From the NCBI GenBank assembly GCA_018061585.1, contig JAGOTU010000005.1, forward strand, positions 1-23,031: a DNA stretch of 23,031 nt, written 5' to 3'. The stretch is from Minisyncoccota bacterium (GTDB taxonomy: Bacteria; Patescibacteriota; Minisyncoccia; Phycocordibacterales; UBA2100). This document shows, in pieces, positions 17,008 through 22,397 of the stretch (positions are counted from its first letter, which is position 1; each line of letters starts with the position of its first letter). A program made the translations under genes and the position numbers. The notes below the pieces were generated by a model. It saw only the letters and a list, made by a program, of their open reading frames with translations. It made no database searches and was not told where the DNA came from.

Positions 17008-17358
17008 ATGAGGGATAGGCAGCTACAGTACTGGCTTGCGGGATGTGTGGCCGTACTGGCTGTGCTTGCGATGTTTGGTAAGTGGCTGTCTGTCGTCTAC
17101 GTGCTCCTGCCCACGCTTCCGCTCCTTGCTGCTTTGTACCCGATGACGTGGGTCGAGGGGTCGGCCTCTGTGTGGTGGTATCGTTTTGCGATCCCGTGGA
17201 CAGTCGCGGCCATGGCCGCCATCCTGGTCACACCGGCCGCCGGCAAGCCGTTCGTATCCACCATCGCTGTTTTGATACTGAGTGTGATCACGCTCGTGAT
17301 CCTGACGAACAAAGTCGTTCTCAAGTACTACCGCATCGCTCGTTCCGAGACCGCGTAG
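17008..17358 (+). CDS. Small multi-pass membrane protein, unknown
   Basis: A 116-aa protein, almost entirely hydrophobic, with four likely helices (about residues 8-23, 27-46, 58-76 and 82-101) and a basic tail (KVVLKYYRIARSE). No motif or family is recognised. It resembles the neighbouring 130-aa protein in layout but not in visible sequence. It is 16 bases downstream of that gene, so the two could share a transcript, though a -10-like hexamer lies directly in front. Confidence 0.65.
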   Translation: MRDRQLQYWLAGCVAVLAVLAMFGKWLSVVYVLLPTLPLLAALYPMTWVEGSASVWWYRFAIPWTVAAMAAILVTPAAGKPFVSTIAVLILSVITLVILTNKVVLKYYRIARSETA

Positions 17359-17369
17359 GATTTGGTCTG

Positions 17370-17397
17370 TTGACCCTGTCCGCGCGTTTGGTAGGGT
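17370..17397 (+). promoter_or_regulatory. Promoter of the M23-type gene
   Basis: TTGACC (17370-17375), 16 bases, TAGGGT (17392-17397). The predicted start is near 17404. The leader of about 27 nt contains an SD AAAGGGG (17418-17424), 6 bases before ATG 17431. Confidence 0.5.
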
Positions 17398-17430
17398 GCT
17401 CGCAGATTCATTACTGCAAAGGGGTAGCTA

Positions 17431-18087
17431 ATGTCCACCATACCGTTTCTGGACGATGAGCCGGTCGCCGTACTCGACCTCAATGGATTCGCTGTCAAAG
17501 ACGCGGCGTTCATGGGGTTATCTCGCCACGGCAAGAATCCGTACATCTTGCCGAATATTCTGGCCGAGCGGCTCAACTGCTATCACAAGCGGCAGGGGCT
17601 CGCGGCTACGTACGGTTCGTATGGCGAGAACCGTGGATTCATATGGCGTCAGACGTATCTCGACGCCATGGAGAATCCGATCCATGCCGGTATCGACATC
17701 AATGTGCCTGCGGGTTCGCTCGTGATCGCCGATGTTGATTGCGAGGTCGTGTGGGTCGGTACCGATCATCCCGAACCGCACGGGTGGGGAAACCGGATTA
17801 TCGTAAAACTTCGCGGTATCGACATTTGGATGATCTACGCGCATCTGGGTGCGCCGATCTGTCGGGTCGGAAACAAAATGGGTTCCGGGTCGCCGATCGG
17901 CTACGTTGGTACTCCACACGAGAACGGCGGATGGTATCCGCATCTGCATGTGCAGGCGATGACCAGGCAGGCGTGGGAGATGTTCCTGGCCGATCCTTCG
18001 ACCATCGATGGGTACTATCCGGCGGAGCAGTGGCCGAGGAAAAAACTACTGTTCCCGTTCCCGGGAAAGTTTATTTGCATTCCGTGA
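17431..18087 (+). CDS. M23 (LytM/lysostaphin-type) metallopeptidase domain protein without signal peptide
   Basis: A 218-aa protein. The M23 core is complete: H85 and D89 in NPIHAGIDINVPAG, H138 in MIYAHLG, and H171/H173 in YPHLHVQ. In this family the HxxxD pair and the second His of HxH hold zinc and the Tyr-Ala-His His is catalytic, cutting peptidoglycan cross-bridges. The segment between them (CEVVWVGTDHPEPHGWGNRIIVKLRG) fits the beta-sheet core. No signal peptide or membrane helix is present at the N-terminus (MSTIPFLDDEPVAVLDLNGF), so it is cytoplasmic, exported by an unusual route, or released on lysis. It has an SD (17418-17424) and a clear -35, unlike most genes here, and a terminator follows at 18112-18135. 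The fold is secure; the substrate is not. Confidence 0.88.
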   Translation: MSTIPFLDDEPVAVLDLNGFAVKDAAFMGLSRHGKNPYILPNILAERLNCYHKRQGLAATYGSYGENRGFIWRQTYLDAMENPIHAGIDINVPAGSLVIADVDCEVVWVGTDHPEPHGWGNRIIVKLRGIDIWMIYAHLGAPICRVGNKMGSGSPIGYVGTPHENGGWYPHLHVQAMTRQAWEMFLADPSTIDGYYPAEQWPRKKLLFPFPGKFICIP

Positions 18088-18111
18088 GCAAACGGAAATA
18101 GAGGGTTATGA

Positions 18112-18135
18112 AGCCGGCGCAAGCGCCGGCTTTTT
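18112..18135 (+). terminator. Terminator of the M23-type gene
   Basis: AGCCGGCGC (18112-18120) pairs with GCGCCGGCT (18123-18131), followed by a T run (18131-18135). Confidence 0.85.
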
Positions 18136-18140
18136 CGTTG

Positions 18141-18146
18141 TATAAT
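18141..18146 (+). promoter_or_regulatory. -10 of the 56-aa peptide gene, decides its start
   Basis: A perfect TATAAT 9 bases before ATG 18156. The upstream in-frame ATG at 18108 lies across the preceding terminator hairpin, so it is not used. Confidence 0.55.
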
Positions 18147-18155
18147 TCGAAGGTT

Positions 18156-18326
18156 ATGCAGCAGACGACTCCGGCGGGCTCATTCATCAAGTTCCTCACA
18201 GGATTCCTGACCCTGATCACAATGTCGTTCGGACTTACATATGCAGTGCATTCGTATGCCACTACACGCGACGCGACGCAGGCTGCCGCTGTCGCAAAGG
18301 CGCGGATGCTCGAATCGTTGAAATAA
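18156..18326 (+). CDS. 56-aa single-pass membrane peptide, unknown
   Basis: MQQTTPAGSFIKFLTG opens a small protein with one membrane helix at about residues 10-31 (FIKFLTGFLTLITMSFGLTYAV). A soluble helical tail ATTRDATQAAAVAKARMLESLK follows. It starts right after the preceding terminator and ends before the next one, so it is a free-standing transcription unit, which supports it being a gene. No family is recognised. The -10 position fixes the start at 18156. Confidence 0.6.
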   Translation: MQQTTPAGSFIKFLTGFLTLITMSFGLTYAVHSYATTRDATQAAAVAKARMLESLK

Positions 18327-18352
18327 TACGTAAGTCAGTATTTAAAAAACTG

Positions 18353-18385
18353 AGGGCCCGATCACCCCCGCGGTGATCGGGCCCT
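18353..18385 (+). terminator. Strong hairpin after the 56-aa gene
   Basis: A 14-bp perfect stem, AGGGCCCGATCACC (18353-18366) and GGTGATCGGGCCCT (18372-18385). The T-tract is short on the plus strand, and an A run (18344-18349) precedes it, which reads as a T-tract on the minus strand. It may work mainly as a bidirectional barrier. Confidence 0.7.
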
Positions 18386-18495
18386 TCTGTGCGCAGCCAC
18401 ATGGAGTGGCGCGCAGCCGCCGGCGCTAGGGGGACAACTCCGCGCCGGGGAACTGCTGCGGGCATCCTATATCAGCCTGTTTGTTCACGCAATAT
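18386..18495. other. Gap with no recognisable feature
   Basis: A GC-rich stretch between two terminators. No credible ORF, RNA gene or repeat seen by eye. Confidence 0.5.
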
Positions 18496-18534
18496 AAAAA
18501 AGGTGAGCCACGCAGCTGGGGGACTGCGTGGCTC
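18496..18534 (-). terminator. Intrinsic terminator, minus strand
   Basis: GAGCCACGCAG (18505-18515) and CTGCGTGGCTC (18524-18534) form an 11-bp stem. Read on the minus strand it is followed by a run of six T (18501-18496). It would end transcription from the 18902 gene, about 115 bases after that gene's stop. The stretch between (18535-18650) has no clear gene. Confidence 0.75.
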
Positions 18535-18650
18535 GGGCATGATGCGTACCATTGAACGCCACAAACCTTGCGAGGGGGGCGACTTCGCTCGGTCTATGCG
18601 TGGCACGTACCACACCATCTCGGAAAGATCAGGCGAGGCGGAGACTTCTG

Positions 18651-18902
18651 TCATCCGTATCGCGAACTGTAGGCGCTTGGCGGCAACCGTCCTTCTGGAA
18701 GAGTTACATTCATCTCCAAGGCATAACACTCGATCACATCGACTTCGGTAGGTGAGATCCCCGCTAGGTGGGTTATCTCGCCGAAGAGGAAGCAGATGAG
18801 TGATGTCGAGGCGATGAGGCCAAGGCGTTGTTGGACGAGCTGCACCAAACCGTATTCCGGATGGGGCAATTCACCAACGAGTTTAAGTTTGTTATTTGTC
18901 AT
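18651..18902 (-). CDS. Unknown 83-aa protein
   Basis: MTNNKLKLVGELPHPEYGLV opens a small soluble protein with a mildly hydrophobic middle (LGLIASTSLICFLFGEI, about residues 29-45) that is borderline for a membrane helix. No family recognised. The support is contextual: ATG 18902 follows an SD AAGGAG at a spacing of 8 bases and a good minus-strand promoter (18945-18973), and a terminator lies downstream at 18496-18534. The GTG at 18911 would overlap the SD and is rejected. The 5' leader can form a hairpin with the SD in its loop. Confidence 0.6.
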   Translation of the reverse strand: MTNNKLKLVGELPHPEYGLVQLVQQRLGLIASTSLICFLFGEITHLAGISPTEVDVIECYALEMNVTLPEGRLPPSAYSSRYG

Positions 18903-18930
18903 GAGGCGCACTCCTTACGTTACGCGCCTC
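18903..18930 (-). promoter_or_regulatory. Leader hairpin carrying the SD of the 18902 gene
   Basis: GAGGCGC and GCGCCTC (18903-18909 and 18924-18930) form a 7-bp stem that ends next to the start codon. The SD AAGGAG (18916-18911) lies in the 14-base loop. Confidence 0.55.
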
Positions 18931-18944
18931 CCTGTCCCGCGGCG

Positions 18945-18973
18945 ATAATGGCACGGTAACAGAGCAAAGTCAA
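18945..18973 (-). promoter_or_regulatory. Promoter of the 18902 gene
   Basis: On the minus strand, TTGACT (18973-18968), exactly 17 bases, CATTAT (18950-18945). The predicted leader is about 36 nt. Confidence 0.65.
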
Positions 18974-18988
18974 TACGCGACAATACAC

Positions 18989-19017
18989 AAAAAACGCCGG
19001 GCAAACGCCGGCGTTTT
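18989..19017 (-). terminator. Terminator of the 19482 gene
   Basis: AAAACGCCGG (18991-19000) and CCGGCGTTTT (19008-19017) with a 7-base loop. Read on the minus strand it ends in six T. It lies 22 bases after the gene's stop. Confidence 0.85.
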
Positions 19018-19038
19018 GTCGTAAGGAGCAGTCGGAGA

Positions 19039-19482
19039 TCAGTATCCGGGGACGCCGATCCGATGAAATATCTCGCGCTCGGTCGTGGTCGGCACGATAG
19101 TCGTGCGTTTCAAGTTGCCGCGAACGACGTTGCGTGCCTCGAGCATGATATCGGCGCCGACCTCGAATTCGACCTGGTCGAGCGCTGCCAGTATTTCCTT
19201 CTGGAGCCCCGTCAGCCGCTCGTCCGGGCTCTTGTAGGATTCGTCCCTCGGAATGGGCGCCCGTTCGATAGGTGGCGCGACGCGTCGCTCGGAAGGACCC
19301 TGCCTTGCGGGCACATGATGCTCGCCCATTCGTACTCGGGCCGGGGGAGCCGCTCGCGGTATCCGTACTTCAGAAGCGGGAATGGCTGTCGGCGGTCGTG
19401 GCTGGGGCTCGGCCACGGGCGCGGCGGATTGATTCGGCAGATCGAAATTGCCGACATAGTGTCGTCCTGTTCTCAGTGCCAT
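19039..19482 (-). CDS. Unknown 147-aa protein with proline-rich N-terminal half
   Basis: Residues 1-80 are Pro/Ala/Arg-rich and probably disordered. Residues about 85-147 look folded and helical (PDERLTGLQKEILAALDQVEF, then ADIMLEARNVVRGNLKRTTIVPTTTEREIFHRIGV). No family, signal peptide or membrane segment is recognised. It is a convincing gene: ATG 19482 follows an SD AAAGGAG at about 7 bases, the minus-strand promoter (19512-19540) matches well, and a terminator follows. The promoter overlaps the divergent rplJ promoter, so the two may compete for polymerase. A basic, Pro-rich tail could bind nucleic acid or a partner; this is speculation. Confidence 0.7.
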   Translation of the reverse strand: MALRTGRHYVGNFDLPNQSAAPVAEPQPRPPTAIPASEVRIPRAAPPARVRMGEHHVPARQGPSERRVAPPIERAPIPRDESYKSPDERLTGLQKEILAALDQVEFEVGADIMLEARNVVRGNLKRTTIVPTTTEREIFHRIGVPGY

Positions 19483-19511
19483 GGATGGTCTCCTTTGGGG
19501 TCTCTGGAGTC

Positions 19512-19540
19512 TTTATAGCAGAGTTTGACGCCCGGGTAAA
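19512..19540 (-). promoter_or_regulatory. Promoter of the 19482 gene
   Basis: On the minus strand, TTTACC (19540-19535), 17 bases, TATAAA (19517-19512). It interleaves with the rplJ promoter on the other strand. Confidence 0.55.
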
Positions 19541-19553
19541 AATAGGTCACTAT
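19525..19553 (+). promoter_or_regulatory. Promoter of rplJ-rplL
   Basis: TTGACG (19525-19530), 17 bases, CACTAT (19548-19553). The predicted start is near 19560, giving a leader of about 195 nt before rplJ. Confidence 0.55.
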
Positions 19554-19559
19554 CCATCG

Positions 19560-19754
19560 CACAAGGCCAGAGAACGTGAGCATCTTCGAAAGAAGAGTCA
19601 GTCTTGCCGAGGTCGAAAACTCCGTCCCTCCGCTTGAGCGGTCGGGACAGCCTTGTTGAGGGATTCATCCCGAAACCCACCTAAATTTTTTCAAAATTTG
19701 GGCGGGTATAAGATTTACTAATTCGCCATTAGATGGCTCATAAGAAAATCTAAA
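19560..19754 (+). ncRNA. Structured rplJ leader, probably the L10(L12)4-binding leader
   Basis: The position before rplJ and the GCCGAGG segment near 19610 recall the L10 leader known in many bacteria, where L10-L12 complex binds and represses its own operon. Visible stems: GTCCC/GGGAC with CCGCT/AGCGG inside (19624-19648), GGGAT/ATCCC (19660-19671), and CCCACCTAAATTTT with AAAATTTGGGCGGG (19676-19706, one mismatch and one G-U). A last stem AGATTT/AAATCT (19711-19716, 19746-19751) closes 3 bases before the ATG. There is no SD. Assignment to the known L10-leader family is probable, not shown. Confidence 0.55.
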
Positions 19755-20252
19755 ATGGCAAAAACAAAAGCACAGAAGGGACAGATCATCGACACGCTCG
19801 CAGACTCTTTCAAGTCGGCGGCAACGACGGTCTTCGTACACTTCCGCGGGGTTAACGTAACCGACGAAACGGCAATGCGCCGCGCACTCGGAAATGCCGA
19901 CGTGAAATACACGGTGGCAAAGAAAACGTTGATCCGACTCGCGCTCCAGAAACTCGGTCATTCGACAGAGGGTATGACGCTCGACGGAGAAGTGGCAGCA
20001 GCCTACGGCGGTGGCGACGACGCAACCGCAGCGGCACGACTGGTGTTCGAATTCGGAAAGAAGCTGACAAATCGCGTTCAGATCCTCGGAGGAATCTTTG
20101 AGGGAAAGATTGTTGATAAGGCAGCGATGGAAGAGATCGCAACCATCCCGTCGATGCAGGCGCTCCGAGGTATGTTCGCGAATGTGATCAATTCACCGCG
20201 CACACGCTTTGCGATCGTTCTCAGCAAGGTCGCAGAGACCAAAACAGCTTAA
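19755..20252 (+). CDS. rplJ: Large ribosomal subunit protein uL10
   Basis: A 165-aa ribosomal stalk base protein that anchors L7/L12 dimers to 23S rRNA. The N-terminus MAKTKAQKGQIIDTLADSFKSA, the VFVHFRGVNV strand, the MRRALGNADVKYTVAKKTLIRLAL rRNA-binding helix and the IATIPSMQALRGMFANVINSP segment are typical of L10. The C-terminal helix that carries L12 is short here (FAIVLSKVAETKTA), consistent with room for few L12 dimers. The start ATG is preceded by ATCTAAA and no SD, the same setting as rplL. It is co-transcribed with rplL behind a 195-nt leader. The rplK/rplA genes are not upstream, which differs from the usual order. Confidence 0.96.
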   Translation: MAKTKAQKGQIIDTLADSFKSAATTVFVHFRGVNVTDETAMRRALGNADVKYTVAKKTLIRLALQKLGHSTEGMTLDGEVAAAYGGGDDATAAARLVFEFGKKLTNRVQILGGIFEGKIVDKAAMEEIATIPSMQALRGMFANVINSPRTRFAIVLSKVAETKTA

Positions 20253-20255
20253 TTT

Positions 20256-20369
20256 AGAAATTTAAGGAGCGAAGTGACTATAAATTTCTTAATCCGCCCA
20301 AGTTTTGCGAAGCAAAATTTAGGCGGATGTAAGATGTTCTAACTCACTTCGTTCGTAACAACATCTAAC
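20256..20369 (+). promoter_or_regulatory. Structured rplJ-rplL intergenic region
   Basis: Three inverted repeats in a row: AGAAATTTA/TAAATTTCT (20256-20264, 20281-20289); a 17-bp imperfect stem starting CCGCCCAAGTTTTGC with GCAAAATTTAGGCGG (20292-20328); and AGATGTT/AACATCT (20332-20338, 20360-20366), which closes 3 bases before the rplL ATG. The last two mirror the two stems before rplJ. There is no SD before rplL. Confidence 0.65.
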
Positions 20370-20726
20370 ATGACACAGGATCAAATCATTGACGCAGTCG
20401 AAAAGATGACGATTCTCGAGCTCAACACGCTCGTGAAGGCCATCGAAGAGAAGTGGGGAGTTTCCGCTGCAGCGGTAGCAGTTGCCGGTCCGGCAGCGGC
20501 AGCGGCAGAAGAGAAGTCTGAGTTCGATGTAGAACTCACGGCATTCGGCGAACAGAAGATCGCCGTCATCAAGGTAGTTAAGGAAGCGTTGGCCCTCGGC
20601 CTCGCTGAATCCAAGACCCTTGTTGAGTCCGCTCCGGCCATGCTCAAGCAGGGCATGAAGAAGGAGGACGCAGAAGCCCTCAAGACAAAGATCGAAGCAG
20701 CTGGCGGTAAGGTCACATTGAAGTAA
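20370..20726 (+). CDS. rplL: Large ribosomal subunit protein bL12 (L7/L12)
   Basis: A 118-aa stalk protein that recruits translation GTPases. The N-terminal dimerisation helices (IIDAVEKMTILELNTLVKAI), the Ala-rich hinge (AAAVAVAGPAAAAAEE) and the C-terminal domain (EFDVELTAFGEQKIAVIKVV, then LGLAESKTLVESAP, ending KIEAAGGKVTLK) are all in place. Length is normal. The final codons and stop lie inside a long hairpin (20699-20747), with the TAA in the loop. Fragments resembling the last codons recur downstream at 20831, 21365 and 21447. rpoB, the usual next gene, is absent. Confidence 0.97.
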   Translation: MTQDQIIDAVEKMTILELNTLVKAIEEKWGVSAAAVAVAGPAAAAAEEKSEFDVELTAFGEQKIAVIKVVKEALALGLAESKTLVESAPAMLKQGMKKEDAEALKTKIEAAGGKVTLK

Positions 20727-20747
20727 TTCAATGTGATCCCGCCAGCT
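20699..20747 (+). promoter_or_regulatory. Long hairpin with the rplL stop codon in its loop
   Basis: AGCTGGCGG (20699-20707) pairs with CCGCCAGCT (20739-20747). GGTCACATTGAA (20711-20722) pairs with TTCAATGTGATC (20727-20738, one G-U). A 3-base bulge lies between, and the loop GTAA contains the stop. About 21 pairs in total. No T-tract follows, so it is not a simple terminator. Confidence 0.8.
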
Positions 20748-20813
20748 CCGAAGGGGGTCGGGGAAACTGTAGTTTCCCCGTGTCGGAGATAATTAAGAAC
20801 CGAGGGTTCTTAA
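20746..20813 (+). promoter_or_regulatory. Two further perfect hairpins 3' of rplL
   Basis: CGGGGAAACT/AGTTTCCCCG (20759-20768, 20771-20780) sits inside CTCCGA/TCGGAG (20746-20751, 20783-20788). TTAAGAACC/GGTTCTTAA (20793-20801, 20805-20813) follows with a 3-base loop. No ORF is present between rplL and 20983; these stems fill the gap up to the terminator at 20872. Confidence 0.75.
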
Positions 20814-20830
20814 GGAGCCGAGTATACGGC

Positions 20831-20855
20831 GACAGCTGGTGGAAAGGTTACTGTC
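20831..20855 (+). repeat. Fragment resembling the rplL 3' end, copy B
   Basis: Reads ACA GCT GGT GGA AAG GTT ACT GTC (20832-20855), that is TAGGKVTV, compared with AAGGKVTLK at the end of rplL. It has no stop codon and no upstream reading frame. It shares 16 of 18 bases with copy C. Confidence 0.55.
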
Positions 20856-20871
20856 CCGAACAGCACTGAAG

Positions 20872-20906
20872 AAGATCCACCTCGCGGTGGATCTTTTTCT
20901 TTTTTA
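20872..20906 (+). terminator. Terminator B (rplJ-rplL operon end)
   Basis: AAGATCCACC (20872-20881), loop TCGC, GGTGGATCTT (20886-20895), then a T-rich tract. Nearly identical to the terminator at 21407. Confidence 0.9.
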
Positions 20907-20969
20907 GGCCTGCTTGGGAACGGTATCCCACGGAGGAAATGCCGGCCGTAAGGAGACCCTTCTTTAATG

Positions 20970-20975
20970 TATACT
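20970..20975 (+). promoter_or_regulatory. -10 of the 20983 gene
   Basis: TATACT ends 7 bases before ATG 20983; predicted leaderless. No clear -35. Confidence 0.5.
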
Positions 20976-20982
20976 TGCTCAT

Positions 20983-21363
20983 ATGGGTGATGCCATCGGG
21001 TTTTTTATATTACCGGCCGTTGTGGTTGCCGCTCTAGGGATCGTTCTATACAGGGAGTTCGCGCGTGTTTTTAGCGCGTACAAAAATACAGGGAATTCCC
21101 GCAACTTGCTGTGGTTGGGGACTCTAGCGGTCTATTGTCTTGCCATCGCCGCTTACACAATACGAACTTCGATAAATATCGTAGACATTCCGATGGGGTT
21201 ACTGGTCTATTTTTTCAAACTACCCTTCATTCCATTGGGCTTCGTGACGCCGTATCTGGGATCAATTATCGGGACGGAATGGACGATTAGTGCAACCATC
21301 TTTCTCGTGTGTATCGAACTCGTATCCATCATCTACGTGGTACGGTATCTGCGCCGACTGTAG
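20983..21363 (+). CDS. Small multi-pass membrane protein, unknown
   Basis: A 126-aa protein with three or four membrane helices: about residues 5-24, 43-61, 72-90 and 100-121, ending in a basic RYLRRL tail. No family is recognised. It sits between terminator B and an rplL-like 3' fragment plus terminator C, so it is boxed by duplicated sequence. The stop TAG at 21361-21363 is directly followed by copy C, starting 1 base later. Together these suggest the gene arrived or was duplicated next to the rplL end. Confidence 0.65.
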   Translation: MGDAIGFFILPAVVVAALGIVLYREFARVFSAYKNTGNSRNLLWLGTLAVYCLAIAAYTIRTSINIVDIPMGLLVYFFKLPFIPLGFVTPYLGSIIGTEWTISATIFLVCIELVSIIYVVRYLRRL

Positions 21364-21364
21364 A

Positions 21365-21388
21365 GGTGGCAAGGTTACTCTTAAGTAA
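21365..21388 (+). repeat. Fragment resembling the rplL 3' end, copy C, with stop codon
   Basis: Reads GGT GGC AAG GTT ACT CTT AAG TAA, that is GGKVTLK-stop, the same peptide end as rplL but with different synonymous codons. GTTACT/AGTAAC can pair around the final codons. No rplL-like sequence precedes it. Confidence 0.6.
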
Positions 21389-21406
21389 CTCTTACCCTGA
21401 GAGAGA

Positions 21407-21437
21407 AAGATCCACCTCGGTGGATCTTTTTCTTTTT
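21407..21437 (+). terminator. Terminator C
   Basis: AAGATCCACC (21407-21416) and GGTGGATCTT (21419-21428), then TTTCTTTTT. The stem and tract match terminator B apart from two loop bases. Confidence 0.9.
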
Positions 21438-21446
21438 GTGCTGCTC

Positions 21447-21482
21447 GCGGAGAAGACGACAGCTGGGGGCAAAGTGAAGCTG
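21447..21482 (+). repeat. Fragment resembling the rplL 3' end, copy D
   Basis: Reads LAEKTTAGGKVKL in frame, like an L12 C-terminus (compare KTKIEAAGGKVTL). CGACAGCTGG is identical to copy B. It runs into the -10 hexamer of the next gene and is in frame with it. Confidence 0.5.
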
Positions 21483-21488
21483 TATACT
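21483..21488 (+). promoter_or_regulatory. -10 of the 21495 gene
   Basis: TATACT ends 6 bases before ATG 21495; predicted leaderless. It overlaps the end of rplL-like copy D. Confidence 0.5.
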
Positions 21489-21494
21489 TCTCGT

Positions 21495-21785
21495 ATGGAA
21501 GGTATACGACAAAAAAAGAAGTTGGAGTTGCTTGATTGGCGCTCCCACGCAGATGCTGAGAAAGTAACCCCAGAAATACAGCAGCAGCTCGATATGCTCG
21601 CTGACCTCGCACTAAGTGAAGGCTTCGACTTTCAAAAGAAGGCAAAGGACTATGCGGCCGGCATCGGGGGCGATGGTAAACATCGCGAAGCGAATAAAGT
21701 AGATATGTTGCTTATCTGGGCGTATACGAAAGGCGTTATCAAAGACACCGAGTATCGGGAGCTACAAAAAGTGATCGCACCATAA
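21495..21785 (+). CDS. Unknown 96-aa soluble protein
   Basis: MEGIRQKKKLELLDWRSHAD begins a charged, probably all-helical protein (EIQQQLDMLADLALSEGFDF, then DMLLIWAYTKGVIKDTEYREL) with no membrane segment or known motif. The reading frame is open upstream to 21309 through terminator C and the rplL-like fragment. The -10 hexamer at 21483-21488 makes ATG 21495 the likely start. A strong terminator follows 3 bases after the stop. Function unknown. Confidence 0.65.
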   Translation: MEGIRQKKKLELLDWRSHADAEKVTPEIQQQLDMLADLALSEGFDFQKKAKDYAAGIGGDGKHREANKVDMLLIWAYTKGVIKDTEYRELQKVIAP

Positions 21786-21788
21786 ACA

Positions 21789-21816
21789 AAAAGCCCGATC
21801 GAAAGATCGGGCTTTT
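21789..21816. terminator. Bidirectional terminator
   Basis: A perfect 12-bp stem, AAAAGCCCGATC (21789-21800) and GATCGGGCTTTT (21805-21816), with a GAAA loop. It serves the 21495 gene on the plus strand and the convergent minus-strand pair. Confidence 0.9.
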
Positions 21817-21839
21817 GCCATCGAATGAGCAATTGAACA

Positions 21840-22079
21840 TCAGATCAATGTATAGGGAAGCGCATCCAGCTCGTTGTCCGGCTTGTCGAGGCAGTCTTGT
21901 GCAAGCTCGAGTGCTTCGCCCATGTCAGTGACCGGCGTTTCTTTCAAGAGGAGCCGGGTCCGATCGCCGGGACGCGACACCACCACGCTTACGCGCATAG
22001 AGCCATCACCGGGTTCTCTGATGCGCATCGATGTATCCCGGGGTTTCCTCGATTCGAGTTCTTCCACAGTATCCTCCAT
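21840..22079 (-). CDS. Unknown 79-aa protein
   Basis: MEDTVEELESRKPRDTSMRI opens a small, charged protein with a beta-like middle (GSMRVSVVVSRPGDRTRLLL) and a helical end (MGEALELAQDCLDKP). No family recognised. It starts 24 bases after the stop of the 22373 gene on the same strand and ends before the shared terminator, so an operon of two is likely. No SD is evident, so the call rests on context. Confidence 0.5.
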   Translation of the reverse strand: MEDTVEELESRKPRDTSMRIREPGDGSMRVSVVVSRPGDRTRLLLKETPVTDMGEALELAQDCLDKPDNELDALPYTLI

Positions 22080-22103
22080 TCTTTCGAAACTTCGGGATAC
22101 GCA

Positions 22104-22373
22104 TTACGCTTCGGTTGGAATGATCGTTACGCTCGTTACATCCGGCCGGCCGCTGATCGCCTGACGAAACGGTTGCGTCTTTTGTTCGACCGACATATCG
22201 CCAAATTCAAAGGCGACGGTCAGAATGCACGTCCACACGCCGTTCTCCGGCGGCAATAATTTGAACCCCAGAAGGGCGACTTGGTAGAGCACCAGAAACC
22301 GAGGGATCGCCTTCGAGAATCCTTCCATCCCTTCTTCCGTCGCCGTGATCTTTAAAGAGACAGCTTGTGTCAT
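22104..22373 (-). CDS. Unknown 89-aa protein
   Basis: MTQAVSLKITATEEGMEGFS starts a small protein with alternating strand/helix character: SLKITATEE, PRFLVLYQVALLGFKLL, GVWTCILTVAFEFGD, and VTSVTIIPTEA at the end. No motif recognised. ATG 22373 is chosen because GGAGG lies about 5 bases upstream and a TTGACA promoter (22398-22426) precedes it. The same frame is open to 22670, but that extension overlaps folK on the opposite strand and is not needed. First gene of a likely pair with 22079. Confidence 0.55.
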   Translation of the reverse strand: MTQAVSLKITATEEGMEGFSKAIPRFLVLYQVALLGFKLLPPENGVWTCILTVAFEFGDMSVEQKTQPFRQAISGRPDVTSVTIIPTEA

Positions 22374-22397
22374 ACCCACCTCCATGTACCGGGGAAT

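Noticed and set aside
18472..18729. 85-aa minus-strand ORF overlapping the 18651 gene
   Set aside because: It crosses the terminator at 18496-18534 and overlaps the better-supported 18651-18902 gene.
21309..21494. In-frame upstream extension of the 21495 gene
   Set aside because: It would have to be read through terminator C; the TATACT hexamer just before 21495 supports the short form.
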